Source of the DNA: an uncultured Clostridia bacterium
GTDB taxonomy: Bacteria > Bacillota > Clostridia > Oscillospirales > Ruminococcaceae
Assembly (NCBI GenBank): GCA_947649285.1
Contig: CANSRB010000012.1
Location: 1 to 32,647, forward strand
Length of the DNA: 32,647 nucleotides
Direction: 5' to 3'
Positions 6,409-13,305 of this stretch are shown one piece after another. Numbering within the stretch: the stretch's first letter is position 1; every line of letters begins with the position of its first letter. The notes beneath the pieces are model-generated. The model was not told the origin of the DNA, searched no databases, and saw only the letters and a list, made by a program, of their open reading frames with translations. A program made the position numbers and the translations under genes.

Positions 6409-7176
6409 TTAAATGTTGATTTTTATGGTGCGCAGCTGCGCGAGATAATCCTCATCGGAACAGCAAAACAAACAGTTGTTTTTCATTTTGCTCAACCCGG
6501 ATTGGTTCAGGCTCGTATTGCTTGTTTTCTTATTCTGGGGGTTTCCGGTGGAAACTTTGTTCCAATCCGAACCGGTAAGTTCCGCATATAATGCCGCAAT
6601 AATCTGCGGAATATGATTCTCCGGCGCATAATAATCGTAATATAGGCCCAGCAGGTTCGAAGAACTGCTGTGATGCGCCCACCAGGTAATCCCATTCAAA
6701 TAACCGACCCTCGAATCGTATAAGCCAAATGGATGCCCATGTTCCGCGGCAAACCGAGCGGTTTGTGCTTTCCCGGAAGAACCGATGCTGCATTTAACCT
6801 CTAATCCGCCGTATTGGAAGGGCGTAAACTGCTCCTTTATCGGAACGGGACGGCCATTTACGTGATTAAAACAGCTCTGGTAATATCTTTGGGCCTCTTC
6901 CGTGTCCAAAGACAGGATGTCCGGGCGGCCGTCTTGATGCGGGTTTAGACAAAGGGCGTCAAACTGATTCGCCAAGAAATTTTTATAAATTTCCCCGATA
7001 AACCCACTGATATTTCGCTGGCCTAATGAGTAGAAAAGATCAAAACCGATTGGGCCGAATACCTGCACAAGATTTTTGATATAGACGTTGGTATTCCTTG
7101 CGGCTTCAATAAAATCAGCAGAAGCAAGGGAAAAGTTGCGGATCCGGACCGTTTTATTGTTGTCATAAAAATCCAT
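6409..7176 (-). CDS. predicted PD-(D/E)XK restriction endonuclease subunit R2
   Basis: I recognise no named enzyme. 255 aa. The fold is suggested by a nuclease-type active site: SGFIGE (57-62), RPD with Asp86, then GGLEVK with Glu126 and Lys128. A second conserved block is WWAHHS....NLLGLYYDY (165-182). All of these have counterparts in R1, so the two are divergent paralogues. Start: ATG 7182 overlaps the R1 stop as ATGA, but AGGAGG is only 1 nt from it and 7 nt from ATG 7176; with the latter start SGxxGE and Asp86 fall at the same residue numbers as in R1. The C-terminal part (NNCLFCCS) is Cys-rich. Position between two methyltransferase genes implies restriction of DNA that lacks their methylation, probably as a heterodimer with R1. 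Confidence 0.75.
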   Translation of the reverse strand: MDFYDNNKTVRIRNFSLASADFIEAARNTNVYIKNLVQVFGPIGFDLFYSLGQRNISGFIGEIYKNFLANQFDALCLNPHQDGRPDILSLDTEEAQRYYQSCFNHVNGRPVPIKEQFTPFQYGGLEVKCSIGSSGKAQTARFAAEHGHPFGLYDSRVGYLNGITWWAHHSSSSNLLGLYYDYYAPENHIPQIIAALYAELTGSDWNKVSTGNPQNKKTSNTSLNQSGLSKMKNNCLFCCSDEDYLAQLRTIKINI

Positions 7177-7178
7177 GC

Positions 7179-7877
7179 TCATCCCTCCTGATGAAAGAAC
7201 TGCAAATAAACAGGATCCTCCAGACAGATCCGTATTCCGGACAGCATCTTTTTAAAACCGGAAATCTGCAAGGTGGAAAAAGAGGTCATGGCGCTGTCCC
7301 CTTTCGGTTCCGCCCGGACAGACCAATCCTGAGGGGTTAAGCTGTCTGAAAAAAATGCGGCTATAATTACGGGATACCCCTCCCTATAATCCGTGTATAA
7401 ACCCAATAGATGGTTGGTTTTCTGATGATGTGCTTTCCATTCCAGCCGGCGGTTTATACGGCCGATACGCGGCTCCCCATTCAGCAGATCCTCGCCGGTT
7501 TTTTTGTATCCGAATGTATTTTTGACTTCAATGCCCCCGAACAAAAAAGCTTCTTTGGAATCCCGGCTTGCATATTCTTCAAAATAGGCAGCCATTTCCG
7601 GAACAGCGCACTGAACTAAATCCGGATACCCGTCAAGAGAAGGATTTTTCATCAGCCCCGGGACGATCCTGCTCATCTCGCCGACAAAGGTTTCCCCGAC
7701 GGCCCCGCTCAACGTCCTTAAATCGAGAATCCTGAAAATATCCAGGGAAAGCTCTTTGGTGTAATCCGATATGGCTTTCAGTTTATGATTGGCAGACTCA
7801 ATCGCTTCCAGGACCTGCTCCATAGAAACGGCCATGTGACTGAGCCGTATGGGACTGCTATTGATAATGCGGTACAT
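7179..7877 (-). CDS. predicted PD-(D/E)XK restriction endonuclease subunit R1
   Basis: 232 aa from ATG 7877, with GGAGG 7 nt upstream. Active-site candidates: SGAVGE (57-62), YPD with Asp86, GGIEVK with Glu117 and Lys119. The block EWKAHHQ..NHLLGLYTDY (146-164) and the following hydrophobic strand with DW (VIIAAFFSDSLTPQDWS) match R2. It is first in a two-gene minus-strand operon; its stop overlaps the first ATG of R2. Paralogy of two adjacent subunits plus two methyltransferases suggests a heterodimer in which each subunit cuts one strand of an asymmetric site. This is inference from the known logic of Bpu10I and BbvCI, not from similarity to those proteins, which I cannot see. Confidence 0.75.
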   Translation of the reverse strand: MYRIINSSPIRLSHMAVSMEQVLEAIESANHKLKAISDYTKELSLDIFRILDLRTLSGAVGETFVGEMSRIVPGLMKNPSLDGYPDLVQCAVPEMAAYFEEYASRDSKEAFLFGGIEVKNTFGYKKTGEDLLNGEPRIGRINRRLEWKAHHQKTNHLLGLYTDYREGYPVIIAAFFSDSLTPQDWSVRAEPKGDSAMTSFSTLQISGFKKMLSGIRICLEDPVYLQFFHQEG

Positions 7878-7902
7878 GAATCGCCCTCCAAAACCGCTTG
7901 GG

Positions 7903-7930
7903 TTGACAAGCTGTATTTGATGTTTAAAAT
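7903..7930 (+). promoter_or_regulatory. promoter of methyltransferase M2
   Basis: TTGACA (7903-7908), 16-nt spacer, TAAAAT (7925-7930). Transcription would start near 7937 and run through the promoter of R1 on the opposite strand, giving a leader of about 70 nt. Confidence 0.6.
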
Positions 7931-7935
7931 TGGCC

Positions 7936-7947
7936 GGGGATATCCCC
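7936..7947. promoter_or_regulatory. 12-bp perfect palindrome between the R and M2 promoters
   Basis: GGGGATATCCCC lies between the -10 boxes of the two opposed promoters, so it covers or touches both expected start sites. It is a candidate operator, or a methylation-sensitive control site. No controller (C) protein gene is present in the island. Confidence 0.4.
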
Positions 7948-7951
7948 TTTC

Positions 7952-7980
7952 ATTATAGATGAAAAGCAGGCCTATCACAA
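7952..7980 (-). promoter_or_regulatory. promoter of the R1-R2 operon
   Basis: On the minus strand TTGTGA (7975-7980), 17-nt spacer, perfect TATAAT (7952-7957). It points left towards R1 and its transcript would pass through the M2 promoter, so the two promoters should interfere with each other. Confidence 0.55.
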
Positions 7981-8006
7981 TAGATTTTTGCAGTTAGGAT
8001 GATCGT

Positions 8007-9293
8007 ATGAAAGAAGCCGTCAGCTTGTTTTCGTCTGCGGGAATAGGCGAGCTCGGAATAAAAAAACATGGAATCCGAATCGTCGTCAGCAATGAACTGC
8101 TGGAAAACAGGCACACACTTTACAGGAATAACTTCCCTTCCACCGAATGTATTGCCGGCGATATCTGGGAAAAGAAAGAGGCAATTTGTAAGGCATATGA
8201 AAAATTAAAATCTGAAGAGGAGCTTTTTTTGATCTACGCCACCCCTCCCTGCCAGGGAATGTCCTCAAACGGTGCGGGAACACTGCTGAAAGGCATCCGC
8301 GAAGGGATAAAGCCCCAGATAGACGAACGGAACAGGCTGATTATTCCAACCATGGATATCATTACAAGGCTCCGTCCAAGATGGCTGCTCATGGAAAACG
8401 TCCCCAATATGCAGAATACCCTTATCAACGATGAACATGGGGATTTTGTCAACCTGATGGATTATATCCGAAACAGGCTGGGCAGCGAATATGATGGGTC
8501 GGCAAAGGTCATTGCCTGTGCAGACTACGGCATCCCCCAGACAAGGAAAAGATTGATCACCGTATTTACACGGGATCCGGACGGGGTCAATTATGTGAAG
8601 CAATGGGGGCATCTGCTTACCGACCAAGATAAACTGGAACCCGTCACCCTTCGTCAAGCAATCGGAGACTTTCCGCCTTTAGACGCCGTAAAAGGAAAAA
8701 ACAAAAACCTGGCGTTCAATCCTTATCATTTTGTACCCATTATGAAGCCGGAGAAACACTGGTGGATGGAGAATACCCCCGAAGGGAATACCGCGTATAA
8801 TAACCAGTGCGTCAACCCCCAATGCGGATATCAATACAATGGAATACATATTGACCAGCAGACAGACGGGATCTGGCATTCAAACGCTGAAACACCCATC
8901 TACTGTGAAAAATGCGGGGAACTGCTGCCCCGCCCTTCCATCATTGATAAAAAAACAGGGGAACGGCGGTTGCTCAAAGGCTTTCATTCTGCCTATAGAC
9001 GGATGAAATGGGATGAACCGGCTGCGGCGATTACGCAAAATTTTATCTATGAAGCTTCTGACAATAAAGTTCATCCGGATCAGACAAGGGTGCTGTCTAT
9101 CTACGAAGGCATGGTCATCCAAACAGTAAGCGACTATCCCTATGATTTTCATCTCAACGGCAAACTGATTTCCAACGGGATGTTTGCCCAGATTCTTGGA
9201 GAAAGCGTCCCGCCTAAATTGATAGATCTCATCGTAAATAAAATGCTGCATATCAAATCCTACTTGGAAAACGATTTTATGAAGACAGAATAG
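8007..9293 (+). CDS. DNA (cytosine-5) methyltransferase M2 of the restriction-modification island
   Basis: 428 aa paralogue of M1, with all m5C methyltransferase motifs: SSAGIGE (9-15), PPCQ with catalytic Cys82, LLMENV (127-132), QTRKR (178-182) and GESVPPKL (398-405). It has the same zinc-ribbon-like insertion: Cys268, Cys273, Cys300 and Cys303, then GELLPRP. M1 and M2 agree closely in the catalytic half and differ in the stretches around the insertion and around residues 190-235, as expected if they methylate different strands or related sequences. RBS TTAGGA lies upstream of ATG 8007. It is divergent from the nuclease genes, an arrangement that lets the methyltransferase be expressed before the nuclease. 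Confidence 0.95.
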   Translation: MKEAVSLFSSAGIGELGIKKHGIRIVVSNELLENRHTLYRNNFPSTECIAGDIWEKKEAICKAYEKLKSEEELFLIYATPPCQGMSSNGAGTLLKGIREGIKPQIDERNRLIIPTMDIITRLRPRWLLMENVPNMQNTLINDEHGDFVNLMDYIRNRLGSEYDGSAKVIACADYGIPQTRKRLITVFTRDPDGVNYVKQWGHLLTDQDKLEPVTLRQAIGDFPPLDAVKGKNKNLAFNPYHFVPIMKPEKHWWMENTPEGNTAYNNQCVNPQCGYQYNGIHIDQQTDGIWHSNAETPIYCEKCGELLPRPSIIDKKTGERRLLKGFHSAYRRMKWDEPAAAITQNFIYEASDNKVHPDQTRVLSIYEGMVIQTVSDYPYDFHLNGKLISNGMFAQILGESVPPKLIDLIVNKMLHIKSYLENDFMKTE

Positions 9294-9318
9294 GAAGAAA
9301 AGGATACCTTTTCTTCCT
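9292..9318 (+). terminator. 12-bp perfect hairpin overlapping the M2 stop codon
   Basis: Arms 9292-9303 and 9307-9318 with a 3-nt loop; the left arm begins inside the TAG stop. There is no pure T-tract after it (ATTCCTATT), so termination may be partial. Confidence 0.55.
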
Positions 9319-9388
9319 ATTCCTATTAAAAAGTCCCGCAAAGAGTAACGAATTTCAGACCTGTGGCCAAATAGATTGAAAAAAATAC

Positions 9389-9417
9389 TTGACAAAATTT
9401 GTTAGCTGTTGTAAACT
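9389..9417 (+). promoter_or_regulatory. promoter of the feo operon
   Basis: Perfect -35 TTGACA (9389-9394), 17-nt spacer, TAAACT (9412-9417). Start expected near 9424, just before the palindromic operator. Confidence 0.65.
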
Positions 9418-9430
9418 TATAACGCACTCT

Positions 9431-9452
9431 AAAGTTAGTTAAAACTAACTTT
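9431..9452 (+). promoter_or_regulatory. DtxR/IdeR-type iron operator before feoA
   Basis: A perfect inverted repeat, AAAGTTAGTT - AA - AACTAACTTT. Its core TTAGTTAAAACTAA resembles the DtxR-family operator (TTAGGTTAGCCTAACCTAA) and lies just downstream of the promoter, where a metal-bound repressor would block transcription. Repression by Fe(II) through a DtxR-type protein is inferred. Confidence 0.6.
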
Positions 9453-9483
9453 TCAAAAAAATAAAAAGGGAGGAGGAGTTCGT

Positions 9484-9696
9484 ATGATACCGTTAACCAT
9501 GGCACGCTCGGGTGAAGCCGCAACGGTGAAAGAAATTCATGGAAAAGAGAATATCCGCCGTTTTTTAGAAAGTTTAGGATTCGTGGCAGGCGGAACCGTC
9601 AGCATTGTTTCAGAAATGAGCGGAAACCTCATTGTCAGCGTGAAAGATACACGGGTAGCACTTAGCCGCAGTATGGCCGGATGTATTATGATTTAA
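9484..9696 (+). CDS. feoA: FeoA-domain protein, first copy
   Basis: 70 aa, SH3-like FeoA fold predicted from length and pattern (LxxARSGEAATV ... LESLGFVAGGTVSIVSEMSGNLIVSV ... ALSRSMAGCIMI). FeoA proteins act in the cytoplasm as partners of FeoB. A very strong ribosome site (GGAGGAGGAG) precedes ATG 9484. First gene of the operon, 25 bp before the second feoA. Confidence 0.9.
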   Translation: MIPLTMARSGEAATVKEIHGKENIRRFLESLGFVAGGTVSIVSEMSGNLIVSVKDTRVALSRSMAGCIMI

Positions 9697-9721
9697 ATGT
9701 TGAGGAAAGGATGGGATCTGT

Positions 9722-9943
9722 ATGAGAACACTAAAAGAAGTTCCCTGCGGTGAAGCTGTTACTATCGCTAAGCTGAATGGGGAAGGGGCGTTGAAACGCC
9801 GGCTCATGGACATGGGTATTATCAAAGGTACACGGGTCTGTGTACGAAAGGTAGCGCCACTGGGAGATCCTCTGGAAGTAACCGTACGTGGATATGAACT
9901 GTCGCTTCGGAAAAGCGATGCAGAACAAATAGAGGTCGAATAG
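9722..9943 (+). CDS. feoA: FeoA-domain protein, second copy
   Basis: 73 aa, a more typical FeoA: MRTLKEVPCGEAVTIAKL, then RRLMDMGIIKGTRV and DPLEVTVRGYELSLRKSDA. The two FeoA copies are clearly diverged from each other. Tandem feoA genes before feoB are common in Clostridia and may give two non-equivalent partners for the transporter. RBS AGGAAAGGATGG lies upstream. Confidence 0.93.
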   Translation: MRTLKEVPCGEAVTIAKLNGEGALKRRLMDMGIIKGTRVCVRKVAPLGDPLEVTVRGYELSLRKSDAEQIEVE

Positions 9944-10019
9944 GGCGTCGAATTTTATTCCTGGGATATACGGGAATACCGTTAGCTGATAGGAACAATA
10001 GTGACATAGGAGGATAAAA

Positions 10020-12179
10020 ATGGAAATCAAAATGGCACTTGCAGGCAATCCAAATTGCGGAAAAACCACCCTGTTCAATGATTTAACCGGTTCTTCACAA
10101 TATGTCGGTAACTGGCCGGGCGTTACTGTTGAAAAAAAGGAAGGGCGTCTCCGCGGGCATAAGGAAGTGATTTTAACCGACCTTCCCGGGATTTATTCTC
10201 TTTCCCCCTATACGCTGGAAGAAGTTGTTACCCGGGATTATCTTATAGAAGAACGTCCTGATGTGATAATCAATCTGATTGATGCTTCCAATATGGAGCG
10301 GAACCTTTATCTCACCACACAGCTGGCTGAAATGGGAATCCCAGTACTGGCTGCGCTGAATATGATGGATATCGTCCAAAAAAACGGCGACCGCATTGAT
10401 GTAAAACAGCTTTCAGAAGAGCTGGGCTGCCCTGTGATGGAAACCTCTGCGGTAAAAGGGATTGGCTTGATCGAATTAGCGGAAGAGGCGGTCCGGATGA
10501 CGGAAATCGGCGGCCAAGTAAAGACAAAGCGCTTATTTTCCAAACCGGTGGAACAAGTTCTGGATAAAATTGAAGGGTTGATCTGCGGGCAAGTTCCACC
10601 GGAAAACCAGCGGTGGTATGCAGTGAAGCTGTTCGAACGGGATGAAAAAGCACTTTTACGGCTGAACCTGTCCACAGAGCTAAAAGAGCAGCTGGAAGAA
10701 TGGATCAGCGCTTGTGAGAAAGAGATTGAAGATACCAGTGAAAGCCGGATTGCCAACGAACGTTATGAATATATTGCACAAATTGTACAGAAGTGCGTGA
10801 AAAAAAACCGAAGCGGGATGACGATTTCAGATAAAATTGACCGTATTGTAACCAACCGCTGGCTCGCCCTGCCGATCTTTGCCGTTGTAATGGGTTTTGT
10901 TTATTTTATTTCTGTGTCCTGGCTGGGTGCGGTGGTTACAGATTGGACTAATGATACGCTTTTTGCGGGAATAATCCAACCCATGGCAACCGAATGGCTG
11001 GAGGCTGTGGGTACTTCGGATTGGTTGATCGGATTGATTGTAGACGGCTGCATCGGCGGTGTTGGCGCAATACTCGGCTTTGTGCCTCAGATGATGATTT
11101 TATTTTTCTTTTTGTCCATTCTGGAGGATTGCGGCTATATGGCACGGGTAGCCTTTATTATGGATCGGATTTTCCGAAAGTTTGGTTTGTCGGGTAAAAG
11201 CTTTATCCCGATGCTGATTTCCTCGGGCTGCGGTGTTCCCGGTATTATGGCCAGCCGTACCATCGAAAATGAAAAAGACCGGAAAATGACGATCATGCTC
11301 ACTACTTTTATCCCCTGTGGCGCAAAACTGCCGATTATCGCCCTGATTGCCGGCGCATTATTTCACAACAGCGGCCTGGCCGCCTTGTCAATGTATTTCC
11401 TGGGGATTGCCGTCGTTATTTTTTCGGGGATTGTCCTCAAAAAAACTCCCTGGTTTTCAGGCGATCCCGCTCCCTTTGTGATGGAACTCCCGCAGTATCA
11501 TCTCCCGGCTGCAAAGGGCGTATGGATCCATATGTGGGAACGCGGCCGATCCTTTATTGTAAAAGCCGGTACGGTAATTTTTATTGCCTGCGGTGCAGTT
11601 TGGTTTTTATCCAATTTTGGATTTGGCCCGGACGGATTCGGAATGGTTGAAGAAAATGTCAGTATCTTAGCTGCCCTGGGTTCGGTTATCGCCCCGATTT
11701 TTGCCCCGCTTGGATTCGGGAACTGGCAGGCGGCAGTAGCTTCTCTCACCGGTTTGGTGGCAAAGGAAAATGTTGTCAGCACCTTCGGCGTCTTGTTCGG
11801 ATTAGGAAGCGATATTGGGGAGGAAGATCCGGCGCTGTTGATGAGTATTTCCGGAATGTTTAATGCAGTTTCCGCCACAGCATTTATGGTCTTTAATCTG
11901 ATTTGCGCTCCCTGCTTTGCAGCAATCGGTGCTATTAAACGCGAAATGGGTAGTTGGAAATGGACATTGATCGCAGTAGGATACCAGACCGCCTTGGCCT
12001 ATGCATTGGCTTTTATAATTTATCAATTGGGCTCTGTTTGGTTTTTAGGTGCTCCGTTTGGAATTGGCGCCGGACTGGCGGTTCTGTTGGCCGCTGGAAT
12101 GGCAGCACTGCTGTTCTGCCCGATTCATACAGACAAAAAGCTGAATTTTTCTGGCTCTTTGAAGAAAACCTCAGCTTAA
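10020..12179 (+). CDS. feoB: ferrous iron transporter FeoB
   Basis: 719 aa inner-membrane Fe(II) transporter with a cytoplasmic GTPase domain. G1 GNPNCGKT (9-16), G3 DLPG (54-57) and G4 NMMD (114-117) are all present, followed by the helical switch region (about 170-265) and a membrane domain from about residue 285 containing the two Cys motifs GCGVPG and PCGAKLP that are typical of the FeoB gate. RBS ATAGGAGG precedes ATG 10020. It lies after both feoA genes and 22 bp before the small Cys-rich gene. Confidence 0.97.
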   Translation: MEIKMALAGNPNCGKTTLFNDLTGSSQYVGNWPGVTVEKKEGRLRGHKEVILTDLPGIYSLSPYTLEEVVTRDYLIEERPDVIINLIDASNMERNLYLTTQLAEMGIPVLAALNMMDIVQKNGDRIDVKQLSEELGCPVMETSAVKGIGLIELAEEAVRMTEIGGQVKTKRLFSKPVEQVLDKIEGLICGQVPPENQRWYAVKLFERDEKALLRLNLSTELKEQLEEWISACEKEIEDTSESRIANERYEYIAQIVQKCVKKNRSGMTISDKIDRIVTNRWLALPIFAVVMGFVYFISVSWLGAVVTDWTNDTLFAGIIQPMATEWLEAVGTSDWLIGLIVDGCIGGVGAILGFVPQMMILFFFLSILEDCGYMARVAFIMDRIFRKFGLSGKSFIPMLISSGCGVPGIMASRTIENEKDRKMTIMLTTFIPCGAKLPIIALIAGALFHNSGLAALSMYFLGIAVVIFSGIVLKKTPWFSGDPAPFVMELPQYHLPAAKGVWIHMWERGRSFIVKAGTVIFIACGAVWFLSNFGFGPDGFGMVEENVSILAALGSVIAPIFAPLGFGNWQAAVASLTGLVAKENVVSTFGVLFGLGSDIGEEDPALLMSISGMFNAVSATAFMVFNLICAPCFAAIGAIKREMGSWKWTLIAVGYQTALAYALAFIIYQLGSVWFLGAPFGIGAGLAVLLAAGMAALLFCPIHTDKKLNFSGSLKKTSA

Positions 12180-12201
12180 ACCGGAGAAAGGATGGAACGA
12201 A

Positions 12202-12357
12202 ATGATCGACTGGCTGGTCGGCGGGGTGGTATTGGGATTACTGGCACTGGCCCTACGCGTTGTTTGGAAGAATATGAAAAAGGGTGGCTGTGCAGGCGGA
12301 TGCTCCGGATGTGGAAAATCCTGCGCTTGCTCCAAAAAGCCCCCTGAATCCCATTGA
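12202..12357 (+). CDS. FeoB-associated Cys-rich membrane protein
   Basis: 51 aa: one N-terminal transmembrane helix (about 4-21, WLVGGVVLGLLALALRVV), a basic turn (WKNMKK), then a Cys-rich tail with seven-residue spacing patterns GGCAGGCSGCGKSCACSKK, five cysteines in all. This matches the short FeoB-associated Cys-rich membrane proteins found after feoB in many Firmicutes. It may handle iron at the exit of FeoB, but that role is not established. A ribosome site (AAAGGATGG) precedes ATG 12202. Confidence 0.88.
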   Translation: MIDWLVGGVVLGLLALALRVVWKNMKKGGCAGGCSGCGKSCACSKKPPESH

Positions 12358-12408
12358 AATTTTCTTTTTTGCGGCTCCTCTATGGAAGATTGCGCGGAGA
12401 AAAAAGAG

Positions 12409-12442
12409 AAAAGCCTCGGACTTGCAAAAATCCGAGGCTTTT
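12409..12442 (+). terminator. terminator of the feo operon
   Basis: Perfect 12-bp stem (12409-12420 with 12431-12442), 10-nt loop, ending in TTTTG. Lies 52 bp after the last feo gene. Confidence 0.85.
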
Positions 12443-12451
12443 GTGTTAATC

Positions 12452-12484
12452 AAAAAACCGCTGTGACACAAACAGCGGTTTTTT
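12452..12484. terminator. bidirectional terminator between feo and the comFB-like gene
   Basis: Perfect 13-bp stem (12452-12464 with 12472-12484) with A6 and T6 at its two feet, so it serves both the plus-strand feo operon and the minus-strand comFB-like gene that ends at 12518. Confidence 0.88.
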
Positions 12485-12517
12485 ATCGTTCTATACTTCC
12501 ATCCTTTTCAGGAAATA

Positions 12518-12790
12518 TCATCCTTCATGAAGCGGGAAATTCTTTACTGTTTCCATAGCCGCCGTAATAGCAGCTGTCAAATCCGCAGTACCTTGCCGGG
12601 AATAAGATTGAACACGGGTGATCAAGGCCCCTTTATTTGTAGCCACATATTTAGGTGGTATCTTATTAAGCACCAGCGCCATAACGTCCATTTTACATTT
12701 ATCGCAATGACACTGATTTGAACGCTCCATCATGTCCTCCACCTGGTTTTTCACCACAAGTTCCATGATATTTTCAAATACATAATCCAC
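12518..12790 (-). CDS. ComFB-like late competence development protein
   Basis: 90 aa from GTG 12790, chosen because AGGAGG lies 8 nt upstream; an ATG at 12817 would place the ribosome site inside the gene. Begins VDYVFENIMELVV and carries the CHCDKC cluster followed by DVMALVLNKIPPKYV, which is the mark of the ComFB family (a small dimeric, zinc-binding protein of unclear function, named after the Bacillus comF operon). It stands alone here with its own promoter and terminator, away from any competence genes. Confidence 0.85.
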   Translation of the reverse strand: MDYVFENIMELVVKNQVEDMMERSNQCHCDKCKMDVMALVLNKIPPKYVATNKGALITRVQSYSRQGTADLTAAITAAMETVKNFPLHEG

Positions 12791-12835
12791 AACCAGCACC
12801 TCCTGCAAGCAGTTCATTCTCTTTGGATTATCTTT

Positions 12836-12864
12836 ATTGTAACACCATTTTATGAAAAAGTAAA
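12836..12864 (-). promoter_or_regulatory. promoter of the comFB-like gene
   Basis: On the minus strand TTTACT (12859-12864), 17-nt spacer, TACAAT (12836-12841), about 45 bp before the GTG start. Confidence 0.55.
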
Positions 12865-12909
12865 GAAAATCATCCCGGGTAAAAGAAAAAAGCCAGCAGA
12901 TTTCTCGGC

Positions 12910-13305
12910 TTATTCCGTTTTTTTCGCCAATGCTTTCGCTTCAAATTTCTCCCGGTTCAGAATAAAACGCTCATGCGTCCCCTCCCCGATCAAACCGGCT
13001 TCATCAAACGCCGCCACTTTAAAAAACACCTTCCGGCCCTCGATTCCAGTCACAGCGGCTTCCGCGCGTACCTTCATTCCAACAGGGGTCGGCGCAATAT
13101 GGCTCGCCCCAATAAAAGAGCCGACCGAGGTCATCCTCTCTTCCAGATGCTGTGCCAGCAGGGCCGCCGCAGCTCCCTCCATCAGCGCCAGCATAGCCGG
13201 CGTCGCATAAACGGCAACGTCCCCGCTCCCAATCCGGACAGCCAGACGTTTTTCTGTTACGATTTCTTCCTTGACATAAACTTCACCGATTTTTAATTCT
13301 TCCAT
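12910..13305 (-). CDS. FlK-like hotdog-fold thioesterase
   Basis: 131 aa from ATG 13305 with AAGGAG 7 nt upstream; the open frame goes 33 codons further but that part overlaps the helicase gene without a ribosome site. The catalytic residues known in fluoroacetyl-CoA thioesterase FlK seem conserved: Thr35 (ATPAML), Glu43 (LMEGAA) and His69 (ASHIAPTPVG). It therefore probably hydrolyses a small acyl-CoA. The substrate is unknown, and the family is broad in anaerobes. It overlaps the end of the upstream helicase gene by 23 bp, so it is the last gene of the long minus-strand run. Confidence 0.85.
   Translation of the reverse strand: MEELKIGEVYVKEEIVTEKRLAVRIGSGDVAVYATPAMLALMEGAAAALLAQHLEERMTSVGSFIGASHIAPTPVGMKVRAEAAVTGIEGRKVFFKVAAFDEAGLIGEGTHERFILNREKFEAKALAKKTE

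Noticed and set aside
6409-7877. Naming R1/R2 as ScaI-, BbvCI- or Bpu10I-type endonucleases
   Set aside because: I see no sequence pattern that ties them to those proteins. Only the two-subunit, two-methyltransferase gene layout is shared with Bpu10I and BbvCI.
4762-9330. Integration of the restriction-modification island at the tRNA-Leu 3' end
   Set aside because: Only a short AAGTCCC match is found past M2 (near 9330). There is no integrase gene and no convincing direct repeat of the tRNA end.
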